From Candidatus Pelagibacterales bacterium (GTDB taxonomy: Bacteria > Pseudomonadota > Alphaproteobacteria > TMED109): DNA of 21,999 nt. A program made the position numbers and the translations under genes. Below, piece by piece: positions 7,007 through 15,393 of this stretch (positions within the stretch are counted from its first letter, which is position 1; each line of letters opens with the position of its first letter). Where the stretch lies: the NCBI GenBank assembly GCA_002732015.1, contig PCCU01000024.1, positions 20,560-42,558 on the forward strand. The letters run 5' to 3'. The notes beneath the pieces are model-generated. The model was given only the letters and a program-made list of their open reading frames with translations. It made no database searches and was not told where the DNA came from.

Positions 7007-9448
7007 TTATTGCAACTTTTTTAGGACATAAAAAGGATTATCTTTATCATAAGTAGATTTATAATTCTTTATTTTCTGCTTTATCCAATAACTAACATTA
7101 GAGGTTCCTGCTATTTTAGTAAAGCCCAAAAACATTAAAATATCGTGTAAAATAAATGAAGAGATCTTAAATTTATATAAGAAACAATAATCAAAATAAT
7201 ACATGCTTTTTTTCCTTCTAAATATGAAAATAGCAATTTTTTCTAAAAAACTAACCTTTACTGCCATATTTTTAATTTTTATATAACCAATAAGATGAAG
7301 AAGGTTTTCAGAGATATTTTTAATATCAACTAAAACATTTACGTTTGGAGGCATTTTCATAATTTTTCCTTTAAAATAGAGGCTTCCTAAAGCCCATCTA
7401 ATATCCTTATAATTTTTTAGAACTAAACTCTTGTAAAACGCATGAGACTTTCCAAAAATTATATTATTTTTAAACAGAGACTTTTTTTCATCTATGCTTA
7501 ATTTTATCAAATCATTTTTGGGATCATTTAAATTTACAACACCAAAATTTTTATCCAAGGAAAATAAAAAAGAATGTATTTTTCTATTATTTATTTTTGA
7601 TGATAATTCAGGATTCCAAAAAATAATATAAATCTTTTTTTTTATTTCTAAATTGACTTTTTCTAAAATTTTTAAATATGTTGATTGATTTAAATAATGA
7701 TTGTTATTTATTATTATCTTTGGCTCTAGCAGATTTTTTCCCTTCCAAAGATATCCTATTTTGTTTAAATTTACATATAAATCTCCCTCACGATCAATGA
7801 TAATATTGATATTATTATTAATAAAATGACTGGCATATTGTTCTAATAATAACTTAACTTTTTTAGAAACTTCGATTTTTAAAAACTTATTTTTAAATAA
7901 AGACTCTTGATCATAAATTTTTACCAGAAAACCATATATTTTTCCTATGGCTCTTTCGTTTAGAAGTATTTCATTATTAGGGTTTATTTTAACTTCTAAT
8001 GATTTCTTTAGATTATACTCTTTTAAAAATATTCTTAACTTCTTGTCTACAAACTCATTAGTCAACCTTTGGTGCAGAGCATCAGATAGCAGTCTTTCAG
8101 TTTCTAGTGCTAATTGTTTTAAATCTTGATTGTTTTTTGTCCAGTGGGTTCTATTAGATATATAGTTCCAAAACCTGGTTTTAGCTAACCTAAAAGTGAG
8201 CATATCAATACTGCCCTCGAGGTTTTGAAGTTTTTTTGTTTCAGAAATAGCCCAAGGTGTATTTAAATAACCAGAGTCAACTATATTGCAATAAATTTTG
8301 ACTAATAGATCCGAAAATATGTTATCTAAATTTTTAAAATAATCAGGAATTGTACTTATGTCCCAAAGAAGTTTAATATTACTTTCACAAAATAGTTTTT
8401 CTCTTATTAGTTTTAAACTAGATAGAAATTTTAAAGTATTTTCATCTCTTTTGTTTTGCGTTTTGATTAGCCTAGGATCAGTGCTTTTTTTTTCTAAAGA
8501 CTTTAGTAAATTATAAACACTGGAAAAGTCTAGGCTGCTCTCTCTCCAAAAAAGAAATTCTATAGCTTGATAATTATTAGTTTCAATAGATTTTATAGTC
8601 TTATTGGTCAGGTTTTGACAATTTAGAGTAGTTGAAAATGCACCATCTTCTATATTTCTGCCTGCTCTTCCAGCAATTTGCCCAAGCTCGCTGTCTTTTA
8701 GAAACCTATTTTCTTTTCCATCAAACTTTCTGATAGAAGAAAAGGAAGCATTTTTAATATCTAAATTCAAGCCCATACCTATAGCATCTGTGGCTACTAT
8801 ATAATCAACTGTTCCTTCTTCAAACATTGATACTTGCGAGTTTCTAGTTTGAGGACTTAAAGATCCCATAACAACTGCTGCTCCACCTTTTAATGCTTTT
8901 ATTTTTGAGGCAATACTGTAGACATCATTAGAATTAAAAGCAATTACTGCTGACCTTTTAGGAAGAGACAAAAGTCCCTTTTTCCCGATAAAAGATAGTT
9001 TTGACCTTCTTTTTTTTTCTAATATAGAAGATTTTGGAAACATACTTTTTAAGATATTTTCCATAGAATCAGATCCTAAAAATAATGTTTCTATATTTCC
9101 TCTAAAGTTTAAAAGCCTATCTGTAAAGACATGGCCTCTTTCAAAGTCATTACATAACTGAATTTCGTCAACTGCTACAAAATCAAAGGATTTTTCTGTT
9201 GGCATTGCCTCTACAGTAGTTATAAAATATTTTGCAGTAGTAGGAGAAATTTGCTCTTCACCAGTAACTAAGGAAACTTTTAATTTTCCAACTTTATTTA
9301 CAACTTTTTCATAAACTTCTCGAGCTAGCAACCTAAGAGGAAGGCCTATAACTCCATTAGGGTAAGTTAACATTTTTTCTATGGCATAATAAGTTTTTCC
9401 AGTATTAGTTGGACCAAGAACAAAAACTAGGTTTTCATTTTCATCCAT
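7007..9448 (-). CDS. SUV3-like superfamily 2 ATP-dependent RNA helicase
   Basis: Protein of 813 residues with a complete SUV3-type helicase core at the N-terminus: Walker A GPTNTGKT (12-19), PLRLLAREVYEK (motif Ia), Walker B-type DEIQ (94-97), SLSPQTRNSQ, TDAIGMGLNLDI (220-231) and motif VI QIAGRAGR (257-264). These are the hallmarks of the mitochondrial Suv3 family and its alphaproteobacterial relatives, which are thought to unwind structured RNA. The C-terminal two thirds are Lys/Asn/Ile-rich, have no motif I can name, and look fast-evolving. The start MDENENLVFV is chosen because Walker A falls at the usual distance. The gene follows polA by only 3 bp. Confidence 0.9.
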   Translation of the reverse strand: MDENENLVFVLGPTNTGKTYYAIEKMLTYPNGVIGLPLRLLAREVYEKVVNKVGKLKVSLVTGEEQISPTTAKYFITTVEAMPTEKSFDFVAVDEIQLCNDFERGHVFTDRLLNFRGNIETLFLGSDSMENILKSMFPKSSILEKKRRSKLSFIGKKGLLSLPKRSAVIAFNSNDVYSIASKIKALKGGAAVVMGSLSPQTRNSQVSMFEEGTVDYIVATDAIGMGLNLDIKNASFSSIRKFDGKENRFLKDSELGQIAGRAGRNIEDGAFSTTLNCQNLTNKTIKSIETNNYQAIEFLFWRESSLDFSSVYNLLKSLEKKSTDPRLIKTQNKRDENTLKFLSSLKLIREKLFCESNIKLLWDISTIPDYFKNLDNIFSDLLVKIYCNIVDSGYLNTPWAISETKKLQNLEGSIDMLTFRLAKTRFWNYISNRTHWTKNNQDLKQLALETERLLSDALHQRLTNEFVDKKLRIFLKEYNLKKSLEVKINPNNEILLNERAIGKIYGFLVKIYDQESLFKNKFLKIEVSKKVKLLLEQYASHFINNNINIIIDREGDLYVNLNKIGYLWKGKNLLEPKIIINNNHYLNQSTYLKILEKVNLEIKKKIYIIFWNPELSSKINNRKIHSFLFSLDKNFGVVNLNDPKNDLIKLSIDEKKSLFKNNIIFGKSHAFYKSLVLKNYKDIRWALGSLYFKGKIMKMPPNVNVLVDIKNISENLLHLIGYIKIKNMAVKVSFLEKIAIFIFRRKKSMYYFDYCFLYKFKISSFILHDILMFLGFTKIAGTSNVSYWIKQKIKNYKSTYDKDNPFYVLKKLQ

Positions 9449-9451
9449 ACT

Positions 9452-12175
9452 TTAATGCGCTTCTTCCCAGTTTTTTCCTTCTCCAACTGAAACAGCAAGC
9501 GGTATATCTAGCTTTATAATAGGTTTATGAGCATTCATCATTATATCAGTTATTATATTTTTAATTTTTTTCATATCAGTTTCTGCAGTTTCAAATACTA
9601 ATTCATCATGTACTTGTAATAACATGGCGGTTTTAGAAAATGCATCTTTGTGCTTAATTTTGTAAAGTTTAATCATAGCTCTTTTTATAATATCAGCTGC
9701 TGTTCCTTGTATCGGAGCATTTATAGCCTGTCTTTCAGCATAATTTCGCATCATAGGGTTTTTGCTATTGTAGTCTTTTATGTGTATCTTCCTACCAAGC
9801 AGAGTTTTAACATAACCATTTTCTTGCAGCGTATCTTTTATTTCTTTCATGTATTCTTTAATACCAGGGTACATTAAAAAATATTCTTCTATATATTTTT
9901 TTGCATCGCTCCTAGAAACTCCTATTTGTTTCGCTAGACCAAATGCAGAAAGACCATAGATAATACCAAAATTTATAGCTTTTGCATTTCTCCGTTCTTC
10001 TTGAGAAACTTTTTCAATAGGAATATTTAGTATTTGGCTTGCTGTTAGTTTATGAATATCCTGATTTTTTAAAAATGCTTTTTTAAGACTAGCAATATTT
10101 GCAATTTGAGAAAGCAGGCGCAACTCTATTTGAGAATAGTCAAAACATAACAATTTACAGCCTTCGTCTGCAACAAATGACTTTCTAATTTTTTTTCCAT
10201 TCTCAGTTTTGATTGGTATGTTTTGTAGGTTAGGGTCAGTAGAAGAAAGCCTTCCGGTCTGAGCTCCCGTCATTTGAAAAGTAGTATGAATGCGATTAGT
10301 TTTTTCATTTATATTTGATACCAAGCTATCTGTGTAGGTGTTTTTTAATTTATTAATTTCTCTCCATTTCAAAATTAGGTCTGCAATTTCAAAACCCTCT
10401 TCCATTAAAAGCTCTAGTACTTCTGAGTTAGTAGAAAATCCACCTGATTTGTTTTTCTTTTTATGTGGTAGATCTAGACTTTCAAAAAGAATACTGCCTA
10501 GTTGTTTAGTGGAATTAATATTGAACTCCTCTCCAGACAAACTATAAATTTTCTTTTGTAATTTAATTATATCAGATTCAAATTCTTCAGATAATTTTTG
10601 CAAGCTTTTTTTATCAACCTTAATACCTTTCATTTCCATATCTGCTATTACTTTCACAAGAGGCTTTTCGATATTTTGATATACAGCCATTAACTTATTA
10701 CTGACCAAAAGTTTTTTAAGGCTTAACCATAACCTAAGAGTATAATCTGCATCTTCACAAGAGTAATTTGTTGCTTTTTCAATACTTACTTCAGCAAAAG
10801 GAATTTCCTTTTTTCCAGTTCCTACTAAGTCTTTATACTTAATTTTTTCGAAGTTAAGATATATATTACATAAAAGATCTAAGTTGTGATTATGTAGACC
10901 AGAGAAAAGTGTATAGGATATCAGCATTGTATCCTCGATGGTTGTAATTCTTGAAAACCCATTTGATTGTAAAACTATTTCATCATACTTAATATTTTGC
11001 CCAATCTTTATTATAGATGAGTCTTTCAATATAGGGTTAAGAATAAGGGCTACTTTTTCTTTATTTAATAAATTGCTTGAAGGAATATTTTTAGTATGTA
11101 ACATAGGTATGTAACATGCTAAGCCTGCTTTCCAAGATAAACTTATTCCAATCAAATTAGCATTATTAGGTTTGATAGAGTCAGTTTCTGTATCTATTAC
11201 AAAAAACCCTATTTTTTTTATTAAGTTAATAATTTCAATAAGCTCACTCTCTTGGGTAATAGTTTGATATGAACTTTTTATTGTTATATTTTTATCATGC
11301 TCATTGAATTTATTTTTAGCAGATTCAATTTTTGAATGTAAATTATTAAAGTTATACTTTTGAAAAAACTCAGATAATTTAGAACTGTTCACAGACGCAT
11401 CAGAAATTTTTTCTGAAACTATTTCTATGTCAATATCTGACTTAAGAGTAACAAGTTTTTTGGATATAGTAATATTTTCTATATTATTTTTAATTGCTTC
11501 CCTTCTTTTATTTTGTTTAATTTTACTAAAGTTATTTAATATATTTTCCAAACTACCAAACTCGTTCACTAGTAATGCGGCTGTTTTTATTCCTATGCCA
11601 GGCGCTCCAGGTATATTGTCAACATTGTCTCCGGCCAAACTTTGAACATCTATTACTTTTTCAGGATAAACTCCGAATTTTTCAAATACTTCCTCATATC
11701 CTATAACCTTATTTTTGATAGGGTCTCTCATATGAATATTTTTATTCACTAACTGCATAAGATCTTTATCTGAAGATACTATTTCTACACTCCACTTTCT
11801 TTTGTCAAAAAAGTTTGCATAAGTAGCTATTAAATCGTCAGCTTCAAAACCTGGAAGTTCTACCCTCGTAATGTTGAATGCATCTACAGCTTCTCGAATT
11901 ATTTCAAATTGCGGTATAAGGTCTTCTGGTGCCTCGCCTCTGTTAGCTTTATAGGAATTATAAATATCATTTCTAAATGTTTTTTTTGCACTATCAAATA
12001 TTACAACAACTTTATCAGAGTTCTTTTCTTCTAATAGTTTTAGCAACATATTACAAAATCCTAAAACAGCACCAGTAGGAATTCCATTTTTACTAGTTAG
12101 AGGAGGTAAAGCATAATAAGCTCTGAATATGAAACCAGACCCATCAATTAAAGAAATTTTTTTATTTTTAACCAT
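9452..12175 (-). CDS. polA: DNA polymerase I
   Basis: Replication and repair polymerase of 907 residues with all three domains. The N-terminal 5' nuclease (1 to about 290) has SLIDGSGFIFRAYYALPPL, FEADDLIATYA, SSDKDLMQLV and GDNVDNIPGAPGIGIKTA. The 3'-5' exonuclease appears active: DTE at 328-330, D398 in GQNIKYDEI, and Y471/D475 in YSCEDAD. The polymerase has motif A FDYSQIELR (D679), motif B RRNAKAINFGIIYG (about 728-741), APIQGTAADIIKRAM, and motif C VHDE (855-858). The start has a good Shine-Dalgarno, AGGA, 5-6 nt before the ATG. It is the first gene of the minus-strand block and is separated from the divergent transporter gene by 22 bp, so its promoter must overlap that gene; a TATAAT at 12216-12211 (minus) is a candidate -10. 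Confidence 0.97.
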   Translation of the reverse strand: MVKNKKISLIDGSGFIFRAYYALPPLTSKNGIPTGAVLGFCNMLLKLLEEKNSDKVVVIFDSAKKTFRNDIYNSYKANRGEAPEDLIPQFEIIREAVDAFNITRVELPGFEADDLIATYANFFDKRKWSVEIVSSDKDLMQLVNKNIHMRDPIKNKVIGYEEVFEKFGVYPEKVIDVQSLAGDNVDNIPGAPGIGIKTAALLVNEFGSLENILNNFSKIKQNKRREAIKNNIENITISKKLVTLKSDIDIEIVSEKISDASVNSSKLSEFFQKYNFNNLHSKIESAKNKFNEHDKNITIKSSYQTITQESELIEIINLIKKIGFFVIDTETDSIKPNNANLIGISLSWKAGLACYIPMLHTKNIPSSNLLNKEKVALILNPILKDSSIIKIGQNIKYDEIVLQSNGFSRITTIEDTMLISYTLFSGLHNHNLDLLCNIYLNFEKIKYKDLVGTGKKEIPFAEVSIEKATNYSCEDADYTLRLWLSLKKLLVSNKLMAVYQNIEKPLVKVIADMEMKGIKVDKKSLQKLSEEFESDIIKLQKKIYSLSGEEFNINSTKQLGSILFESLDLPHKKKNKSGGFSTNSEVLELLMEEGFEIADLILKWREINKLKNTYTDSLVSNINEKTNRIHTTFQMTGAQTGRLSSTDPNLQNIPIKTENGKKIRKSFVADEGCKLLCFDYSQIELRLLSQIANIASLKKAFLKNQDIHKLTASQILNIPIEKVSQEERRNAKAINFGIIYGLSAFGLAKQIGVSRSDAKKYIEEYFLMYPGIKEYMKEIKDTLQENGYVKTLLGRKIHIKDYNSKNPMMRNYAERQAINAPIQGTAADIIKRAMIKLYKIKHKDAFSKTAMLLQVHDELVFETAETDMKKIKNIITDIMMNAHKPIIKLDIPLAVSVGEGKNWEEAH

Positions 12176-12197
12176 AAATTTCCTATATCATATAATA

Positions 12198-12809
12198 ATG
12201 TTTACAAAAAATTATACAATTATTTCTCTATATTCTAGTGTTTTCATTGTGATTGGTTTATTAACGGCATATTTTCCTCTGTGGTTAAATCAAGCTCTAA
12301 AATTAGAAACACATCATATAGGATATATTTTAAGTTTATCTGGAGTATTAAAAGTTATTTTCACTCTAACTATCACGGCTTTTATTAAAAACGGTAATTA
12401 TTTACGGGCGTCCCTTATATTTATAACAGCTTTTACGGTGACTTTATTTTTAGTCATTTATTACTTTAAGTCAGCCTTGCCTTTTTCGCTTATTTTTTTT
12501 ATGGTTATTTTATTTTTAATATCCTTTTCTCCAGTTTTGCCATTTATTGAGACCTTCTATTCAAGCTTAGTAAAAAAATCATTTGAAAATTATGGAAAAA
12601 TAAGAATCAGTGGTTCTATTTCATTTTGTATAGCTGTTTTTCTTTTCGGATTTTTTTTTAGTAAATTTTCTTTGACTATATTTCCAGTAGTTTTAGTAAT
12701 TTCTTTGCTTATGATAGGGTTTAGTGTCTTTATGATACCAAGTACAGTTGGTATACAAAAATATAAAAATTTAGAAAGCTACAAAACTTTTTTTAAAAAA
12801 AAAAAATAA
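12198..12809 (+). CDS. MFS_1-like transporter, N-terminal half (cut at an A12 tract)
   Basis: First 203 residues of an inner-membrane major-facilitator transporter. It starts MFTKNYTIISLYSSVFIVIG and has YFPLWLNQALKLETHHIGYILSLSG, the pattern of the 3-phenylpropionate/nucleoside-symporter-like group (HcaT, MFS_1_like), with six predicted membrane segments. After LESYKTFF the frame reads four AAA codons from a 12-A run and hits TAA at 12807-12809. Removing one A lets the frame continue as NKNLVIIVLACSLLQSTHA directly into the downstream half. The frame upstream is open to 12129 inside polA, but ATG 12198 fits the family start; there is no Shine-Dalgarno. A TTAACC-17 bp-TATAAT pair (12168-12196) lies just before it but would start transcription inside the gene. 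Substrate unknown. Confidence 0.82.
   Translation: MFTKNYTIISLYSSVFIVIGLLTAYFPLWLNQALKLETHHIGYILSLSGVLKVIFTLTITAFIKNGNYLRASLIFITAFTVTLFLVIYYFKSALPFSLIFFMVILFLISFSPVLPFIETFYSSLVKKSFENYGKIRISGSISFCIAVFLFGFFFSKFSLTIFPVVLVISLLMIGFSVFMIPSTVGIQKYKNLESYKTFFKKKK
12795..12806 (+). repeat. A12 homopolymer causing a frame break in the MFS gene
   Basis: Twelve consecutive A residues. With 11 (or 14) the two transporter halves, 12198 to 13353, would form one frame of about 384 residues with 12 membrane segments, the usual family length. With 12 the product stops at once. Explanations are replication slippage (phase variation), RNA polymerase slippage that restores a share of full-length protein, recent pseudogenisation, or a homopolymer sequencing error. 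Confidence 0.9.
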
Positions 12810-12861
12810 AAATTTAGTCATTATCGTACTGGCATGTAGCCTGTTACAGTCTACTCACGCA

Positions 12862-13353
12862 ATGTATTATGCCTACTCAACTATTATGTGGGAGAATAAA
12901 GGGCTGGATTTTTTTAAAGTAGGCATGTTATGGTCTTTTGCCATTGCTGCTGAGATATTATTTTTTTTAATAATTGATAAAAATTTTAAATCAAACTTAA
13001 TATATAAAACTTTAATATTTTGTTCCATAGCTTCATTTATAAGATGGGGATTAACCTATTTAGTAGAAAACTTTTATATTTTATTAATAGTTCAAACTTT
13101 ACATGGGATTACTTTTGCATTAACTCATTATACTATGATTTTTTCTATAAATACAAAATTAAAACAATCATCAAAGTTGCTTGTACAATCAGTGTATTTT
13201 ACATTAAATGGAGGAATATTTATTACTATATTAACTATTGCTTGTGGACACTTGACTTCTTATACAAAAGAAGATGAGGGATACTTGCTAATGTCATTAA
13301 TAGCTTTTTTAAGTCTAATATTGGTATATAAAAATAGGAAAATTTTAAAATGA
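12862..13353 (+). CDS. MFS_1-like transporter, C-terminal half
   Basis: Second half of the split transporter; 163 residues counted from the first ATG. The homologous frame extends upstream to the poly(A) tract at about 12805: the residues before the ATG, LVIIVLACSLLQSTHA, form the start of membrane segment 7 and lead into MYYAYSTIMWENKGLDFFKVG, a pattern typical of this family. Segments 8-12 follow, including LLIVQTLHGITFALTHYT. Translation from ATG 12862 alone would lose half of segment 7 and has no ribosome-binding site, so a separate functional protein is unlikely. Its stop overlaps the start of the ABC ATPase gene (ATGA at 13350-13353), so translation through this half would help couple the next gene. 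Confidence 0.8.
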   Translation: MYYAYSTIMWENKGLDFFKVGMLWSFAIAAEILFFLIIDKNFKSNLIYKTLIFCSIASFIRWGLTYLVENFYILLIVQTLHGITFALTHYTMIFSINTKLKQSSKLLVQSVYFTLNGGIFITILTIACGHLTSYTKEDEGYLLMSLIAFLSLILVYKNRKILK

Positions 13354-14297
13354 GTAGAGTTACTCTAAATTTAGATAATAAAGCGCTTAAAGTGAATAAG
13401 CTTACAAAAAAATATTTTCATAAATCTCAAAATAAAAAAATTTTTGCTTTAGATGAAGTTACATTTTCTATAGAAAAGGGTTCCATGATAGCTTTGTTAG
13501 GTCCTAATGGCGCAGGAAAGTCTACTCTTATAAATATTCTAGCAGGCATTACAAATAAAAGCTCGGGAAAAGCATTTATTAACGGTTTTGATTTAGATAA
13601 AGCTGTTAATGAAGCAAAGTTATCTATTGGAGTAGTTCCTCAAGAGTTAGTAATGGATCCTTATTTTACGCCTAGAGAAACATTAAATTTTCAGTCAGGT
13701 TACTATGGAGTAAAAAAGAAAAATTACATAACTGAAAAGCTATTAGAAAAACTAAGTCTAAAAGATAAGGCTGATTCTTATGTTAGATACTTATCTGGAG
13801 GCATGAAAAGAAGGCTAATGATTGCAAAGGCAATGGTGCATTCACCACCAATACTGATATTAGATGAACCAACTGCAGGAGTCGATGTAAATCTAAGACA
13901 AACTTTGTGGGATTCAATTAAGGAATTAAATAGCAAAGGAACTACAATACTTCTCACAACTCACTATTTAGAGGAAGCAGAAAACTTGTGCAAAGATGTA
14001 GTGATGATTGATAAAGGAAAGATTGTTATCCAAGGAGAAATAAAGAAATTATTAAAAAATATAGATTTGAAGTCTGTCAATATATATACTGAAAATAAAA
14101 TTAAAAAATTACCTAATGAATTATCTAACTTCGGGTTTTCACTAAAGAATGATGGGTGCTTTCTTATAAACTACAGGCCGTCTAAAACCTCAATGGAAAA
14201 TATCTTAAATTTAATATTAAAAAATAATATAATAATAAAAGATATTGTTACTACTGAACCTAGTCTAGAAGATTTATTTAATCATTTGGTGCAATAG
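13350..14297 (+). CDS. ABC-2 type transporter ATP-binding protein
   Basis: Cytoplasmic ATPase of 315 residues. Walker A GPNGAGKST (51-59), Q-loop Q98, signature LSGGM (148-152), Walker B LILDEP (169-174) with catalytic E173, D-loop and H-loop H205 (LTTHYLEEAE) are all present. The GVVPQELVMDPYFTPRETL and GGMKRRLMIAKAMVHSPPIL stretches are those of the YadG/CcmA-like exporter ATPases that pair with an ABC-2 permease. A C-terminal extension of about 95 residues ends EPSLEDLFNHLV, also typical. No permease is adjacent: the upstream gene is an MFS transporter (4-bp ATGA overlap) and the downstream gene is convergent after 1 bp. It may work with a permease elsewhere. Substrate unknown. Confidence 0.93.
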   Translation: MSRVTLNLDNKALKVNKLTKKYFHKSQNKKIFALDEVTFSIEKGSMIALLGPNGAGKSTLINILAGITNKSSGKAFINGFDLDKAVNEAKLSIGVVPQELVMDPYFTPRETLNFQSGYYGVKKKNYITEKLLEKLSLKDKADSYVRYLSGGMKRRLMIAKAMVHSPPILILDEPTAGVDVNLRQTLWDSIKELNSKGTTILLTTHYLEEAENLCKDVVMIDKGKIVIQGEIKKLLKNIDLKSVNIYTENKIKKLPNELSNFGFSLKNDGCFLINYRPSKTSMENILNLILKNNIIIKDIVTTEPSLEDLFNHLVQ

Positions 14298-14298
14298 C

Positions 14299-15393
14299 TT
14301 ACCTAACTTTCCAAGTAAGCATTGAAGACATTAAGAAGTTCCATATTGCGCCTACTAAAGCTCCTACAATCCCTGATATATACCAAGTTATGGAAACCTC
14401 ATTTAATTTTCCTAAATATAAATAGTTGGCTATACCAACATTAGCTACTGCTCCTAGCCCACAAGTGATATAAAAAATTATCAGGGCTTTAAAAGCTTGA
14501 AGTCCTTTTTTTTGTCTATCTCTGTAAGTTAAAATATTATTTAAAAAAAAGTTGCTAGTCATAGCCGAGAATGTAGCTATGCTTTGTGATAAAATAAAGC
14601 TAATCCCATAGGTTTTGAGAACGAATAAAACCATTAAGTGAGCTAATACCCCTGTACCACCTATGGTACAAAAAGACAAAAATCTTGCAGGAATAATTTT
14701 TCCAAATCTAGTTTCCCATAACAAAAGCAAGTATTCCCAAACTACCATGGCGTCAAGTTTAGACTCTCCAAATTTTCTTGCCTTGAAATTAAAGGAAATC
14801 TCTTTGTATTTTACTTTATTCCCAATTGATGAAAATATATCCAATAAAATTTTAAAGCCTAAGCCAGTTAATTTTGGGGCTTGTGCTTCTACTATTTCTC
14901 TTTTAACTAAGAAAAAACCACTCATAGGATCGCTAAGTTGCACACGAGATATTTTATTCGCCAGCCAATTTGCTGCTTTCGAAACTGCATTTCTTTTTTT
15001 TGATAAGGCTGTAGTATTTTTTTTTTCTAAAAATCTACTTCCAACTACTATGTCTAGTTTATATTTTTTCTGAATTTTAATCATTTCTAATATTTTGCTT
15101 TCATCATGTTGTAAATCTGCATCCATTATCACTAAAAGATCGGCAGAACTAGATAGACAACCTTCTATTACTGCTGATGAAAGGCCTCTTCTCCCAATTC
15201 TTCTAATACATCTAATATTTTTATATTTTTTAGAAAGATGTTTTACCACTTCATATGTTCTATCAAGAGAGTTATCATCTACAAAAATAATTTCATATCC
15301 CTTAAAGCTTTTCATAGTCTTTTTTATTGCTAAAATAAAAGGCTCAACATTTTGAGCTTCGTTATAAGTAGGGGCTATTATGCTAAGAAGCAT
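14299..15393 (-). CDS. GT2 polyprenyl-phosphate glycosyltransferase fused to GtrA domain
   Basis: Membrane-anchored enzyme of 364 residues. The N-terminal GT-A domain (1 to about 225) resembles dolichol/polyprenol-phosphate mannose synthase: SIIAPTYNEAQNV, FVDDNSLDRT (37-46), DADLQHDE (91-98, metal and nucleotide-sugar binding), VVGSRF and LSDPMSGFFLVKR. The C-terminal part (about 237-362) is a GtrA-type four-helix membrane domain starting RFLSFCTIGGTGVLAHLMVL. Fusions of this kind are taken to transfer a sugar to a polyprenyl phosphate and help move it across the inner membrane. The gene overlaps the upstream GT-C gene by 11 bp on the same strand; that protein is the likely consumer of the lipid-linked sugar. 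The sugar cannot be read from sequence. Confidence 0.93.
   Translation of the reverse strand: MLLSIIAPTYNEAQNVEPFILAIKKTMKSFKGYEIIFVDDNSLDRTYEVVKHLSKKYKNIRCIRRIGRRGLSSAVIEGCLSSSADLLVIMDADLQHDESKILEMIKIQKKYKLDIVVGSRFLEKKNTTALSKKRNAVSKAANWLANKISRVQLSDPMSGFFLVKREIVEAQAPKLTGLGFKILLDIFSSIGNKVKYKEISFNFKARKFGESKLDAMVVWEYLLLLWETRFGKIIPARFLSFCTIGGTGVLAHLMVLFVLKTYGISFILSQSIATFSAMTSNFFLNNILTYRDRQKKGLQAFKALIIFYITCGLGAVANVGIANYLYLGKLNEVSITWYISGIVGALVGAIWNFLMSSMLTWKVR

Noticed and set aside
12129..12197. Upstream extension of the MFS gene to an ATG at 12129
   Set aside because: The extra 23 residues overlap the polA start antisense and do not look like the family's N-terminus, which fits ATG 12198.
13020..13277. 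Plus-strand 85-codon ORF in another frame
   Set aside because: Overlaps the C-terminal half of the MFS transporter, which carries family-like membrane segments; this frame has none.
14663..15355. Plus-strand ORFs at 14663-15073 and 15095-15355
   Set aside because: Antisense shadows of the GT2/GtrA gene, which has intact catalytic motifs.
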